Positions 24,487 through 33,394 of a stretch of DNA of 64,000 nt are shown piece after piece. Where the stretch lies: contig NZ_JAFKIP010000002.1 of NCBI RefSeq assembly GCF_017305435.1, positions 124,001-188,000 on the forward strand, given 5' to 3'. Position numbers and translations under genes: made by a program. The notes below the pieces were generated by a model. It saw nothing but the letters and a program-made list of their open reading frames with translations. It was not told the DNA's origin and made no database searches. Source of the DNA: Microbacterium sp. Its GTDB lineage: Bacteria > Actinomycetota > Actinomycetes > Actinomycetales > Microbacteriaceae. Within the stretch, counting starts at the first letter, position 1. Every line of letters starts with the position of its first letter.

Positions 24487-25211
24487 TGCGACGCTTTGAT
24501 CATGTAGCCGACGCCGCGCACCGTGTGGATGAGCGGGTCACGACCCGCGTCGATCTTCTTCCGCAGATACGAGATGTAGAGCTCCACGACCGAGGAGCGT
24601 CCGCCGAAGTCGTAGTTCCAGACGCGATCGAGGATCTGCGCCTTGGACACGACGCGGCGCTGGTTGCGCATGAGGAAGCGCAGCAACTCGAACTCCGTCG
24701 CGGTCAGGTCGATCTCTGTGCCGGCGCGTTCGACCTCGTGCGAGTCCTCGTTGAGTGAGAGCTCGCCCACGCGCAGGATCGGGTCGGCGCCGCCGGCGGT
24801 CGCGCTGCCCGCACGGCGCATGAGGCCGCGGAGGCGCGCGACGACCTCTTCGAGGCTGAACGGCTTCGTGACGTAGTCGTCGCCGCCCGCCGTCAGCCCC
24901 GCGACGCGGTCGCTGACGGCGTCCTTCGCCGTGAGGAAGAGGACGGGCACATCGTTGCCCGCGTGGCGGAGGCGCTGCAGCACCGCCATCCCGTCGAGGT
25001 CGGGCATCATGATGTCCAGGACGAGGGCGTCCGGATCGAACTCGCGCGCCTGGGCGAGCGCGTCGAAGCCGGATCCGGCCGTGCGCACCTCCCACCCCTC
25101 CATCCGCAGCGCCATCGACAGGAGGTCGGTGAGCATCTGCTCGTCGTCGACGACGAGGACGCGCAGGGGAGAGCCGTCGGGGCGGTGCAGGGTCGGTGCG
25201 GCGGAAGTCAT
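24483..25211 (-). CDS. OmpR/PhoB-family response regulator
   Basis: 242 aa. The receiver domain has acidic pocket VVDDEQ (21-26), phosphorylated Asp66 in LVLDIMMPDLDG and Lys116 in DDYVTKPFS. The winged-helix output domain contains LTATEFELLRFLMRNQRRVVSK and SSVVELYISYLRKKID, typical of the PhoP/MprA/TcrA group. ATG 25211 lies six bases from a GAGAAT -10-like box (25223-25218, minus strand). Three CATAGC direct repeats at 25244-25271 sit about 33-60 bases upstream of this start and are good candidates for its own binding sites. Confidence 0.95.
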   Translation of the reverse strand: MTSAAPTLHRPDGSPLRVLVVDDEQMLTDLLSMALRMEGWEVRTAGSGFDALAQAREFDPDALVLDIMMPDLDGMAVLQRLRHAGNDVPVLFLTAKDAVSDRVAGLTAGGDDYVTKPFSLEEVVARLRGLMRRAGSATAGGADPILRVGELSLNEDSHEVERAGTEIDLTATEFELLRFLMRNQRRVVSKAQILDRVWNYDFGGRSSVVELYISYLRKKIDAGRDPLIHTVRGVGYMIKASQ

Positions 25212-25242
25212 GCGTCCATTCTCGTGCGCGTCCTGTGGGCCG

Positions 25243-25272
25243 GCTATGCGACGCGCTATGGGAAGGCTATGA
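25243..25272 (-). promoter_or_regulatory. CATAGC direct repeats: putative response-regulator binding sites
   Basis: On the minus strand CATAGC occurs three times, spaced 11 and 12 bases (25271-25266, 25260-25255, 25248-25243). Tandem hexamer/heptamer repeats one helical turn apart are the usual target of OmpR/PhoB-family dimers, and TCATAGC-N4-CCATAGC resembles actinobacterial PhoP boxes. The site lies between the two-component genes and the divergent ABC exporter. Confidence 0.55.
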
Positions 25273-25415
25273 GTTCGCCCGACGCGGGAGCGGTCGCGGT
25301 GAAGGCCGACGCGCGAGCGGTCCCAGTGAACGGTGGTGCCGCCCGGCCTGGGGGATGCCACGGCATCCATAGGCCTCGCACAACCTCGGCTGGGCCCGCG
25401 CATCAGCGCGGTTCC

Positions 25416-25421
25416 TACCGT
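25416..25421 (+). promoter_or_regulatory. Likely -10 box of the ABC exporter
   Basis: TACCGT about 38 nt before the permease ATG; the short leader then carries GAAGGAGAA as ribosome site. No convincing -35. The rest of the 25212-25458 spacer contains only the CATAGC repeats and a GGATGCC-AC-GGCATCC palindrome near 25353. Confidence 0.45.
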
Positions 25422-25458
25422 CGTGTCGTCGGCGCCGGATGCGCCCCGAAGGAGAACC

Positions 25459-27018
25459 ATGTACTGGACGTATCTGCGCCGCGAACTCTCGGGGCGCCCC
25501 AAGCAGACCGCGATCGTGGCGATCGGACTCGCGATCGCCATCGCACTCGTGATCGTCGTCAACGCGCTGTCCGCCGGAGTGCGCGACGCCCAGAGCGAGG
25601 CGCTCGCCTCGGTCTACGGCGTCGGCACCGATCTGACGGTCACCGGCGCCCAGGCCGAGCCCGGTCAGGGCGGCCAGGGCGGTGGCCGGTTCGACTTCGG
25701 TCAGGACGGCGGTCAGACCTCCACCGACGGCACGACGACGCTCTCGCAGTCGCGTCTGGTCGCCGACTTCCGCCGGGGAACGCTGGATGCCGGAGTGCTC
25801 GACCAGGTCACTGCGATCGACGGAGTCGCCGGCGCATCGGGCGCGCTGAGCCTTACCAACATGACCTTCTCGGGAGAGCTGCCGCAGCGCCCGAGCGGCA
25901 CGACCGGGACGGGCTCCGAGGGCTCGACCGGGACGGGCGGAACCGGCGGCACGACCCAGGGCTCCGCGCCCAGCGACGGCGGCCAGGGCGAGGGCGGCAC
26001 GGGCCAGGGTGGCACGGGCCAGGGCGGCGGCTTCGGCGGGGGATCCTTCGGCGTCGACTCGTTCACGGTGCTCGGCATCGATCCGGGCTCGTCGACCGTC
26101 GGCCCGATGTCGGCGGTCACCGTCAGCGACGGACGTGCGCTCGAGGCGAGCGATGCGGGCACGGACGTGGCCGTCCTCGACGCGACCTACGCGTCGAGCG
26201 CGGGCCTCGCGGTCGGCGACACGACCGACATCGGCGGCACGACGTTCGACGTGGTCGGGATCGTGGCCTCGGCATCCTCCGACGCCGACACCGCGGCGAA
26301 CGTCTACATCCCGCTCGATGTCGCGCAGACCCTCTCGGGCGCCGGCGACGTCGTCTCGACCGTGTACGTGCAGGCGACCTCGAGCGACCGGATCAGCGCC
26401 GTGCAGACCGCGCTGAAGGCGGCGCTGCCGGATGCCACGGTGAGCTCGCAATCCGACCTCGCCTCGACGGTCTCGGGGTCGCTCGCGAGCGCCTCGTCGC
26501 TCATCTCGAACCTCGGCACCTGGCTGTCCATCATCGTGCTCGTCGTCGCGGTCGCCCTGGCCGTGCTCCTCACGATCTCGGGCATCACGCGCCGGACGCG
26601 GGAGCTCGGCACCCTCAAGGCGATCGGATGGTCGAACGGCCGCGTCGTCGGCCAGGTCGCGGGGGAGTCGGTCGTGCAGGCGCTCATCGGTGGGATCGCG
26701 GGCGTCGTCCTGGGCGTCATCGGCGTGCTGATCATCAACCTCGTCTCGCCGACGATCTCGGCCGCGCCGGCCGCGACGAGCGGCATGGGGCGCGGCATGC
26801 GCGCCGGTGCCGGCGCGGAGGGCATGGGCGCCCCGACGGGCGGGTTCGGGCAGCTGGCCCAGACCGCGACGGACATCGTCCTGCACGCGCCGCTGTCGGT
26901 GTGGATCATCGTCTCCGCGCTGCTCCTGGCCGTCGCGGGCGGGCTCGTCGCGGGAGCCTTCGGCGCCTGGCGCGCGGCCCGGCTGAGCCCCGCCGAGGCC
27001 CTGCGAGCGGTCTCGTGA
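25459..27018 (+). CDS. ABC transporter permease, FtsX/MacB type
   Basis: 519 aa. One N-terminal transmembrane helix (about 18-38), a large extracytosolic region, then three C-terminal helices with the FtsX-type segment TRRTRELGTLKAIGWSNGRV and the terminal RLSPAEALRAVS. The extracytosolic part has a Gly/Thr/Ser/Gln-rich low-complexity stretch at 146-197 plus a smaller one at 66-90. MacB-like permeases act by mechanotransmission and export peptides, lipoproteins or antibiotics; the substrate here is unknown. Good ribosome site GGAG before ATG 25459. It is divergent from the two-component genes and followed by its ATPase. Confidence 0.92.
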   Translation: MYWTYLRRELSGRPKQTAIVAIGLAIAIALVIVVNALSAGVRDAQSEALASVYGVGTDLTVTGAQAEPGQGGQGGGRFDFGQDGGQTSTDGTTTLSQSRLVADFRRGTLDAGVLDQVTAIDGVAGASGALSLTNMTFSGELPQRPSGTTGTGSEGSTGTGGTGGTTQGSAPSDGGQGEGGTGQGGTGQGGGFGGGSFGVDSFTVLGIDPGSSTVGPMSAVTVSDGRALEASDAGTDVAVLDATYASSAGLAVGDTTDIGGTTFDVVGIVASASSDADTAANVYIPLDVAQTLSGAGDVVSTVYVQATSSDRISAVQTALKAALPDATVSSQSDLASTVSGSLASASSLISNLGTWLSIIVLVVAVALAVLLTISGITRRTRELGTLKAIGWSNGRVVGQVAGESVVQALIGGIAGVVLGVIGVLIINLVSPTISAAPAATSGMGRGMRAGAGAEGMGAPTGGFGQLAQTATDIVLHAPLSVWIIVSALLLAVAGGLVAGAFGAWRAARLSPAEALRAVS

Positions 27019-27092
27019 CCGCGGCATCCACCGGCCTCTCCGACGAGGCCGCGCCCCCAACCGATTCCGCATCGACACTCGAGGAGACCGAC

Positions 27093-27818
27093 ATGACCAT
27101 CATCGACGAGACCGCGGTGGATGCCGCGGCCGCCCCCGCGAGGCCCGCGTACCGGCTCGTGGGCGTCACGAAGACCTACCAGCAGAAGGGGCGCGTCGTG
27201 CAGGCCCTCACGGGCGTCGACGTGGAGATCCAGACGGGCGAGTTCGTCGCGATCCAGGGACCGACCGGCGGCGGCAAATCGACGCTCCTGCAGCTGCTCG
27301 GCGCCCTCGACGCTCCGACGAGCGGGCACGTGCAGATCGGCGACGCCGACCTCGACACGGCTTCGGCGCAGGATCTCGAACGCCTCCGGGCCCGGGAGAT
27401 CGGGTTCGTCTTCCAGGCGTTCAACCTCATTCCGACCCTCACCGCCGCCGAGAACGTCGCGATGGGTCTCGAGCCGCTCGGCCTCGATCGGCTCGAGCGC
27501 GACGTCCGCGTCGCCGAGGCGCTCGCCCGCGTCGGGCTCTCCGAGCGCGCCGAGCACCGGCCGGGGGAGCTCTCCGGTGGGCAGCAGCAGCGCGTCGCGA
27601 TCGCGCGGGCCATCGCCAAGGAGCCGCGCGTGCTCCTCGCCGACGAGCCGACGGGCAACCTGGACGAGCAGATGCGCGACGAGATCCTGAGCGTCCTGGA
27701 GCAGCTCAACGCCGACGGGCTCACACTCGTCGTCGTGACGCACGACTCGGCCGTCGCGAAGCGGGCCCGCCGTCGGCTGCGCCTCGACCGCGGCACGCTG
27801 CAGGACATCACGACCTGA
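27093..27818 (+). CDS. ABC transporter ATP-binding protein, LolD/MacB type
   Basis: 241 aa. Walker A is GPTGGGKST (56-64), a little unusual in having Gly for Ser; Q-loop FQAFNLIPTLTA, signature LSGGQQQRVAIARAIAKEP, Walker B VLLADEPTGNLD and the switch VVVTHDS are intact. It powers the preceding permease. ATG 27093 is chosen because GAGGAG lies seven bases upstream; an in-frame GTG overlapping the permease stop at 27015 would add 26 poorly conserved-looking residues. Confidence 0.93.
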   Translation: MTIIDETAVDAAAAPARPAYRLVGVTKTYQQKGRVVQALTGVDVEIQTGEFVAIQGPTGGGKSTLLQLLGALDAPTSGHVQIGDADLDTASAQDLERLRAREIGFVFQAFNLIPTLTAAENVAMGLEPLGLDRLERDVRVAEALARVGLSERAEHRPGELSGGQQQRVAIARAIAKEPRVLLADEPTGNLDEQMRDEILSVLEQLNADGLTLVVVTHDSAVAKRARRRLRLDRGTLQDITT

Positions 27819-27870
27819 CGCGCGAGCGGGGCGCCGCAGGACGGTGTGGCACGGCCCTAGGGTGAGACCC

Positions 27871-28884
27871 ATGGCCGTGCCGCACTGCATCCTCTACAAG
27901 GGCGCCGAAGCCCTTCCCGTCGACCAGGATCCCGCCGCTGCGCTCTCTGCGGCGCGTGCGCAGGGCGGCATGCTCTGGGTCACTCTCGTCGAGCCGTCGC
28001 GCGACGACGTGCGCGCCCTCGCCGCCGCCCTCGACCTGTCGACGCTCGGCGTGGCATCCACGCTGCGCAACAACCAGCGCTCGAAGCTCGACCACTACGG
28101 CGACCACCTCTACCTCGCGCTGCAGCCGGCGCAGTACGACGATCGGGCGGAGACGGTCGAGTGCCATGAGGTCGACGTGTTCGTCGGCGACGAGCTGTTC
28201 GTCGTGATCTCACCGGACGGGGCCGTGGACCTGGAGCGGATGCGCGCGCTCCTGGAGGAGCACCCCGAGGTACTGCGGAAGGGCGCGTACGGCGTGCTCT
28301 GGGCGACGCTCGAGTACGTCACGCGCGGGTACCGCGACGTTCTGGACGGCATCGAGCACGACATCGATCAGATCGAGGAGGAGCTCTTCGGGGAGGGCGT
28401 CGGCGTCTCGCACCGCATCTTCGCCCTGCAGCGCGAAGTGATCGACCTGCATCACGCGACGGCGCCCCTCGAGGACATGCTGGAGCGCCTCCAGCGCATC
28501 GTCAGCAGGCGTATGCACACCGACGAAGCCCCCGCGTTCCACGAGATCGCCGACCGTGCGCGGTATGTCGACGCGCGCGTCGCCGCGTTCCGGCACACCC
28601 TCGACAACGCCCTCACGGTGCACGCGACGATCGTCGACCAGCGCCGCAACGACGCGATGCAGCGTATGACAGAGCAGAGCATCCAGCAGAACGACCAGGT
28701 GAAGAAGATCTCGTCCTGGGCGGCGATCGGTTTCGCACCCACCCTCGTGGCCGGCATCTACGGCATGAACTTCCAGTTCATGCCTGAACTCGCCTGGCCG
28801 TGGGGCTACCCGTTCGCGCTCGGTCTGATGGTCGCCGTGAGCGCCGGTCTCTACGTCGTGTTCAAGCGCAACGACTGGCTGTAG
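27871..28884 (+). CDS. CorA-family divalent cation transporter
   Basis: 337 aa pentameric channel-type transporter for Mg2+ or Co2+. A cytoplasmic funnel domain with long helices (IEHDIDQIEEELFGEGV, LQRIVSRRMHTDEAP) leads to two C-terminal transmembrane helices; the GMN selectivity motif is at 298-300 (GIYGMNFQFMPELAWPWGYP). TAGGGT (27858-27863) lies seven bases before ATG 27871, a leaderless start. It ends seven bases from the converging gnd gene. Confidence 0.94.
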   Translation: MAVPHCILYKGAEALPVDQDPAAALSAARAQGGMLWVTLVEPSRDDVRALAAALDLSTLGVASTLRNNQRSKLDHYGDHLYLALQPAQYDDRAETVECHEVDVFVGDELFVVISPDGAVDLERMRALLEEHPEVLRKGAYGVLWATLEYVTRGYRDVLDGIEHDIDQIEEELFGEGVGVSHRIFALQREVIDLHHATAPLEDMLERLQRIVSRRMHTDEAPAFHEIADRARYVDARVAAFRHTLDNALTVHATIVDQRRNDAMQRMTEQSIQQNDQVKKISSWAAIGFAPTLVAGIYGMNFQFMPELAWPWGYPFALGLMVAVSAGLYVVFKRNDWL

Positions 28885-28891
28885 CCGGGCG

Positions 28892-30361
28892 TCAGTGCGT
28901 GTCTTCGGCTTCGATCTCGGTGCGGTCGCCCGACCACAGCGTGTGGAAGGTGCCGTCCTTGTCGATGCGCTTGTAGGTGTGCGCGCCGAAGAAGTCGCGC
29001 TGGCCCTGGATGAGCGCGGCGGGGAGGCGCTTCGCGCGCAGCCCGTCGTAGTACGCGAGCGACGAGGAGAAGGCCGGGGCGGGGATGCCGGCGGTCGCGG
29101 CCGTGCCGACGATCTGGCGCCACGCGTCCTGTGCACGGCCGAGGGCGTCGACGAAGTACGGGGCGGTGAGCAGCACCTGGAGGTTCGGCTCGGCCGCGTA
29201 GGCGTCGGCGATGCGGTTGAGGAACTGGGCGCGGATGATGCAGCCCGCGCGCCAGATCTTCGAGATCGCGCCGAGGTCGATCGTCCAGCCGTACTGGGCG
29301 GCGCCGGCACGGATCTCGTCGAAGCCTTGCGAGTAGGCCACGATCTTCGAGGCGTAGAGGGCGAGGCGCACCTGCTCGACGAACGCGTCGGCGTCGGCGA
29401 CCGTGAACGCGTCCTCGGCGGGGCCGGGGAGCCCGCCCGCGACCGCCCGCTGCTCGCGGTGGCTCGACAGCGAGCGGGCGAAGGTCGCCTCGGCGATCCC
29501 CGAGACCGGCACGCCGAGGTCGAGGGCCGTCTGCACCGTCCAGGCGCCGGTGCCCTTGGCGCCGGCGGAGTCGAGGATGACATCGACGAGCGGCGTGCCG
29601 GTGGCGGCATCCACCTGACGGAGCACCTCGGCGGTGATCTCGATGAGATAGGACTCGAGCTCGCCGCGGTTCCACTCGGCGAAGATGTCGGCGATCTCGG
29701 CGGGGGTCTTGCCCGTGCCGCGCCGGATGAGGTCGTAGGCCTCGGCGATGAGCTGCATGTCGGCATACTCGATGCCGTTGTGCACCATCTTCACGAAGTG
29801 GCCGGCGCCGTCGTGGCCGACGTGCGTGACGCAGGGCTCGCCCTCGGCGACCGCCGCGATGGAACGCAGGATCGGGCCGAGGGTGACCCACGCCTCGTCG
29901 GGGCCGCCGGGCATGAGGGAGGGGCCGAGGAGCGCCCCCTCCTCGCCGCCGGAGACGCCCATGCCGACGAAGTTGAACCCGCGCTCGCGCACGGCCTTCT
30001 CGCGGCGGATGGTGTCGGTGAACAGGGAGTTGCCGCCGTCGATGATGATGTCGCCCGGCTCGAAGACGTCCATCAGCGCGTCGATGACGGCGTCGGTCGG
30101 GCCGCCGGCCTTGACCATGATGATCGCGGTGCGCGGCTTCTGCAGCGCCCCCGCGAACTCCTCATAGCTGAACGCGGGGACGAACTCCGCCTCCGGGTGC
30201 TCGGCGACGAGCTCATCGGTCTTCGACCGCGACCGGTTGTACACCGCGACCGTGTTGCCCTCACGCGAAGCGAGGTTGCGAGCGAGGTTCGATCCCATCA
30301 CCGCGAGTCCGACGACTCCGATGTTGGCGGTGGGCTGAGCGTCGGCCTGGGTTTCGGGCAC
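28892..30361 (-). CDS. gnd: 6-phosphogluconate dehydrogenase, decarboxylating
   Basis: Oxidises 6-phosphogluconate to ribulose-5-phosphate and CO2 with NADP+. 489 aa from the chosen GTG. Dinucleotide motif GVVGLAVMGSNLARNLA, then IDGGNSLFTDT, the substrate loop GVSGGEEGALLGPSLMPGG, catalytic KMVHNGIEYADMQ and C-terminal GQRDFFGAHTYKRID. GTG 30361 follows AAGGAG by six bases; an ATG at 30394 overlaps the upstream stop (ATGA) and would add eleven residues. It is co-transcribed with the preceding dehydrogenase gene, and with gntK, idnO and idnD nearby it takes 6-phosphogluconate from gluconate into the pentose phosphate pathway. Confidence 0.94.
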   Translation of the reverse strand: MPETQADAQPTANIGVVGLAVMGSNLARNLASREGNTVAVYNRSRSKTDELVAEHPEAEFVPAFSYEEFAGALQKPRTAIIMVKAGGPTDAVIDALMDVFEPGDIIIDGGNSLFTDTIRREKAVRERGFNFVGMGVSGGEEGALLGPSLMPGGPDEAWVTLGPILRSIAAVAEGEPCVTHVGHDGAGHFVKMVHNGIEYADMQLIAEAYDLIRRGTGKTPAEIADIFAEWNRGELESYLIEITAEVLRQVDAATGTPLVDVILDSAGAKGTGAWTVQTALDLGVPVSGIAEATFARSLSSHREQRAVAGGLPGPAEDAFTVADADAFVEQVRLALYASKIVAYSQGFDEIRAGAAQYGWTIDLGAISKIWRAGCIIRAQFLNRIADAYAAEPNLQVLLTAPYFVDALGRAQDAWRQIVGTAATAGIPAPAFSSSLAYYDGLRAKRLPAALIQGQRDFFGAHTYKRIDKDGTFHTLWSGDRTEIEAEDTH

Positions 30362-30390
30362 GGAAGACTCCTTGGATGCGGGTCGTGGGT

Positions 30391-31362
30391 TCATGATTCA
30401 GCGTAGTCCGCCCCGGCGGCGGCGGGGTTCGTGTGACGGCCTGCCGTGAGCCGGCGCGTCACGGCGATGTCGTGGTCGCCGAGGCCGGCGTCGACGATCT
30501 CGTCGAAGATGCCCTGGAGGGCGGGGATGAGCGCCGGTCGGATGCCGGTGGCACGAGCGACGTCGGCGGCGAAGCGCAGGTCCTTCACCATGTACTTCGC
30601 GGCCCCCGAGGGCGAGTCGTCGCCGGCGACCAGGCGATCCTTGCGGCTCGTCAGGAGGTTGGACCCGGCGTAGCCGCCGCCGAGGAGCGTCCACAGCGTG
30701 TCGAGGTCGATGCCCGAGCGAGCGGCGAGTTCGCTCGCCTCGCCGAGCGCGGTGATGGTCGCGGCCACGACGAGCTGGTTGCACGCCTTGGCGACCTCGC
30801 CCGCGCCGAGCGGTCCGAGGTGGACCGGGGTGCCGCAGGGGGAGAGCAGCGCGGCGGCGCGGGCCGCGGCATCCTCGTTCCCGCCGATCATGATCGAGAG
30901 GGTGCCGGCCGTCGCACCGTCGACGCCTCCGGAGACGGGGCAGTCGACGACCTCGATGCGTCGCCCGGGCACGGCGGCGAGTCTCGCGGCGAGCTCGCGC
31001 ACGCCGGTCGGTGACGAGGTCGAGCCGATCATGAGGAGCAGGTCGTCGCCCCGGGCGGTGCCTGCGATGAGCCCGTCGGGGCCGTCGAGTGCGGCCTCGA
31101 GCTGGGGGAGGTCGGGCAGCATGACGAGGATGGCGTCCGCCCGGGCGGCGAGCTCACGCGGGGTGTCGGCCCACGTCGCTCCGGCGGCGACGAGCGCGGG
31201 GCGCGGGGAGCGGGCCTGCACGACGAGGTCGCCACCGCGTGCCGCGAGAAGGTTCTGCGCCATGGGCTCGCCCATGGCGCCGAGGCCGAGGACGCCGAGG
31301 CGCGTCGTCTGCGAGGGAAGGGCAGCGGAAGCGGGTGTCTCGCCGTCGAGAGAGGAGCTCAT
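30391..31362 (-). CDS. 3-hydroxyisobutyrate-dehydrogenase-family NAD(P) oxidoreductase
   Basis: 323 aa beta-hydroxyacid dehydrogenase. Rossmann motif GVLGLGAMGEPMAQNL, substrate-binding DCPVSGGVDGATAGTLSIMIGG, and the catalytic lysine in GEVAKACNQLVVA. Family members act on 3-hydroxyisobutyrate, tartronate semialdehyde (GarR) or related C3-C4 acids; a tartronate-semialdehyde-reductase-like role would suit a sugar-acid locus but is inference. ATG 31362 is six bases from a TACACT -10 box (31374-31369, minus strand); IclR-type boxes at 31380-31408 sit immediately upstream. Confidence 0.88.
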   Translation of the reverse strand: MSSSLDGETPASAALPSQTTRLGVLGLGAMGEPMAQNLLAARGGDLVVQARSPRPALVAAGATWADTPRELAARADAILVMLPDLPQLEAALDGPDGLIAGTARGDDLLLMIGSTSSPTGVRELAARLAAVPGRRIEVVDCPVSGGVDGATAGTLSIMIGGNEDAAARAAALLSPCGTPVHLGPLGAGEVAKACNQLVVAATITALGEASELAARSGIDLDTLWTLLGGGYAGSNLLTSRKDRLVAGDDSPSGAAKYMVKDLRFAADVARATGIRPALIPALQGIFDEIVDAGLGDHDIAVTRRLTAGRHTNPAAAGADYAES

Positions 31363-31368
31363 GCCGCG

Positions 31369-31408
31369 AGTGTAGCGCAAGTTCAAAATTCAGAACACTG
31401 TTCAACAG
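31369..31408. promoter_or_regulatory. Divergent promoter with IclR-type boxes
   Basis: The minus-strand -10 TACACT is at 31374-31369. Directly upstream lie a GTTCAA...GAACA imperfect palindrome (31380-31397; 13 of 18 positions match the perfect site at 33395-33418) and the perfect short palindrome CTGTT-C-AACAG at 31398-31408. A repressor bound here would cover the minus-strand promoter and could also affect the rightward D-2-hydroxyacid dehydrogenase-iclR operon, whose own promoter I could not place with confidence. Confidence 0.65.
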
Positions 31409-31478
31409 GTTGGACTGTTGATAAGCTTCACTCCATATTCTCCACTGTTTCACCATCCCACCCGAAGGAGGGCTCCGG

Positions 31479-32534
31479 ATGCCTGAGGACACGACACTGC
31501 GCGTCGTCGCCGCCGTTCCGCTGCGCGAAGACCTGTGCGAGCTGATCGAGACGCTCGAGCCCCGTGTGCGGGTGATCCGCGACCACCGTCTCACCGCTCC
31601 CATGCGGGGACCCGCGGACTGGTCGGGTGACCCCGACTTCACCCGCACGCCGGACGAGCAGCGCGCGTTCGAGGAGATGGTCGACTCCGCCGACGCGCTC
31701 TTCGGCATCCCGGATGTCGACCCCGCCGCCCTCGCGCGCACCGTCCAGGCCAATCCGAGGCTCCGCTGGGTCATGACGACGGCGGCGGGCGGGGGAGCGC
31801 AAGTGCGTGCCGCCGACCTCGGGCGCGCCGATCTCGATCGCATCGTCTTCACGACGAGCGCGGGCGTCCACGGCGGCCCGCTCGCGGAGTTCGCCGTGTT
31901 CGGCGTCCTCGCCGGGGCGAAGGACCTGCCGCGCCTCGTCGCGGATCAGCGGGATCGCACGTGGCCGGACCGGTGGGAGATGCGTCAGGTCGACGAGATG
32001 ACCGTGCTCGTCGTCGGTCTCGGCGGCATCGGCGCCGAGTGCGCGCGTCGCTTCCACGCCCTCGGTGCACGCGTCTGGGGGACGACCCGATCGGGCGCGC
32101 CCGTCGACGGCGTCGACCGACTCGTCCCGCTCGATGAGCTCGCGGATGCCGTGGCGCACGTCGACGCGATCGTCGTGACGCTGCCGGGCACCGACCAGAC
32201 GCACCATCTCATCGACGCCGACGTCCTCGGCGCCGCCCGCCCCGGAGTGATCCTCGCGAGCGTGGGACGCGGCACCGTCATCGACGAGACCGCCCTGCTC
32301 GCGGCGCTCGATGACGGCACCGTGTCGTTCGCGGCGCTCGACGTCTTCGAGGTCGAGCCCCTGCCCGAGGACTCGCCGCTGTGGAACCACCCGCGGGTGC
32401 TCGTGAGCCCGCACACCGCCGCGCTGTCGAGCCGCGAGGAGGAGCGCATCGCCCGCCGGTTCGCCGAGGACGCGACGCGGCTGCTCGACGGCGTGCCGAT
32501 GCGCGCGGTTGTCGATACGGTCGAGTTCTACTGA
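31479..32534 (+). CDS. D-isomer-specific 2-hydroxyacid dehydrogenase
   Basis: 351 aa. NAD(P) motif VLVVGLGGIGAECARRFHALG; the catalytic Arg lies in SVGRGTVIDE, Glu in DVFEVEPLPEDSPLW and His in VSPHTAAL. The family interconverts 2-keto acids and D-2-hydroxyacids (glyoxylate, hydroxypyruvate, 2-ketogluconate). AAGGAGG precedes ATG 31479. It is first in an operon with the IclR regulator. In this sugar-acid locus a 2-ketogluconate or hydroxypyruvate reductase is plausible; the substrate is not shown by sequence. Confidence 0.88.
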   Translation: MPEDTTLRVVAAVPLREDLCELIETLEPRVRVIRDHRLTAPMRGPADWSGDPDFTRTPDEQRAFEEMVDSADALFGIPDVDPAALARTVQANPRLRWVMTTAAGGGAQVRAADLGRADLDRIVFTTSAGVHGGPLAEFAVFGVLAGAKDLPRLVADQRDRTWPDRWEMRQVDEMTVLVVGLGGIGAECARRFHALGARVWGTTRSGAPVDGVDRLVPLDELADAVAHVDAIVVTLPGTDQTHHLIDADVLGAARPGVILASVGRGTVIDETALLAALDDGTVSFAALDVFEVEPLPEDSPLWNHPRVLVSPHTAALSSREEERIARRFAEDATRLLDGVPMRAVVDTVEFY

Positions 32535-32575
32535 CCTATCCGCTCGCGCCCGCCGCGGGCGATCGAGGAGGAACC

Positions 32576-33376
32576 ATGACGGCAGGCGACGACGCCGACC
32601 GCGCGGGACGCGACCCCGCGCCGGCCGTGACCCGCAGCATCCGCCTCCTGGAGGTGCTCGCCGAGGCGCGACGCCCACTGACGCTCACCGAGCTCGCGAC
32701 CGCACTCGGGCTCGCCAAGTCCTCGACGGCGAATCTCTGCCTCGCGCTCGAAGCGGCCCGGATGGTCGATCGGGCGCCGCAGGGCTATCGTCTGGGCCTG
32801 CGCACCGCCGAGCTCGGCGGGGCGTTCGCGGCGCAGTTCAATCAGGTGCGCGAGTTCTACGCCGTCTGCGACGCCTCCGAGGTGCTGCGCGGCGAGCTCG
32901 TCCAGGTCGCGCTCCTCGACGGCGTCGACGCGCTGTACATCGCCCGCCACGAAGGCGCGCAGTCCCTGCGCATCGGCACGCCGCTCGGCTCGCGGCTTCC
33001 GGCGGCGCTGTCGGCGACGGGGCGCGCGCTCCTGTCGACCCTCGACGACGACGCGGTGGTGGCTCTCCTCGGTCCGGGGGCCGAGTTCCCGGCATTGACC
33101 GAGAACAGCCCCCGCACGCTCGACGAGCTGCGCGAGCGACTCGCGCGCGCTCGCGAACGCGGGTGGGCGCTGGATGCCGAGGAGTCGTTCGCGGGCATCG
33201 TCGGCGTCGCGGTGCCGCTCGAGGGCTGGGCGCCGGGAGACCCGCAGCTCGCCCTCGGTGTCGGGATCCCCGCGGCCGAGGCATCCGATGAGCGGGTGAC
33301 GACGGTCGCGGCCGCACTCCAGGCGGCAGCTCACCAGCTGACGAACCCGTTCAGCGCGGCGGCGGGCCGCGGCTGA
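32576..33376 (+). CDS. IclR-family transcriptional regulator
   Basis: 266 aa. N-terminal winged helix (about 18-80) with TRSIRLLEVLAEARRPLTL and the recognition region GLAKSSTANLCLALEAARMV; C-terminal effector domain with LRIGTPLGSRLPAALSATGRALLS and ESFAGIVGVAVPLEG. GAGGAGGA lies before ATG 32576. It probably binds the GTTCAA-type palindromes at 31380-31408 and 33395-33418 and responds to an intermediate of the sugar-acid pathway encoded on both sides. Confidence 0.93.
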   Translation: MTAGDDADRAGRDPAPAVTRSIRLLEVLAEARRPLTLTELATALGLAKSSTANLCLALEAARMVDRAPQGYRLGLRTAELGGAFAAQFNQVREFYAVCDASEVLRGELVQVALLDGVDALYIARHEGAQSLRIGTPLGSRLPAALSATGRALLSTLDDDAVVALLGPGAEFPALTENSPRTLDELRERLARARERGWALDAEESFAGIVGVAVPLEGWAPGDPQLALGVGIPAAEASDERVTTVAAALQAAAHQLTNPFSAAAGRG

Positions 33377-33394
33377 CGGAACGGGGGGATGAAT

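Noticed and set aside
27015-27092. Earlier GTG start for the ABC ATPase overlapping the permease stop
   Set aside because: The ATG at 27093 has a strong ribosome site and the added 26 residues look like non-conserved sequence; kept only as an alternative.
30362-30394. ATG at 30394 as the gnd start, overlapping the upstream stop
   Set aside because: Possible by translational coupling, but the GTG at 30361 has AAGGAG at ideal distance and gives the normal length.
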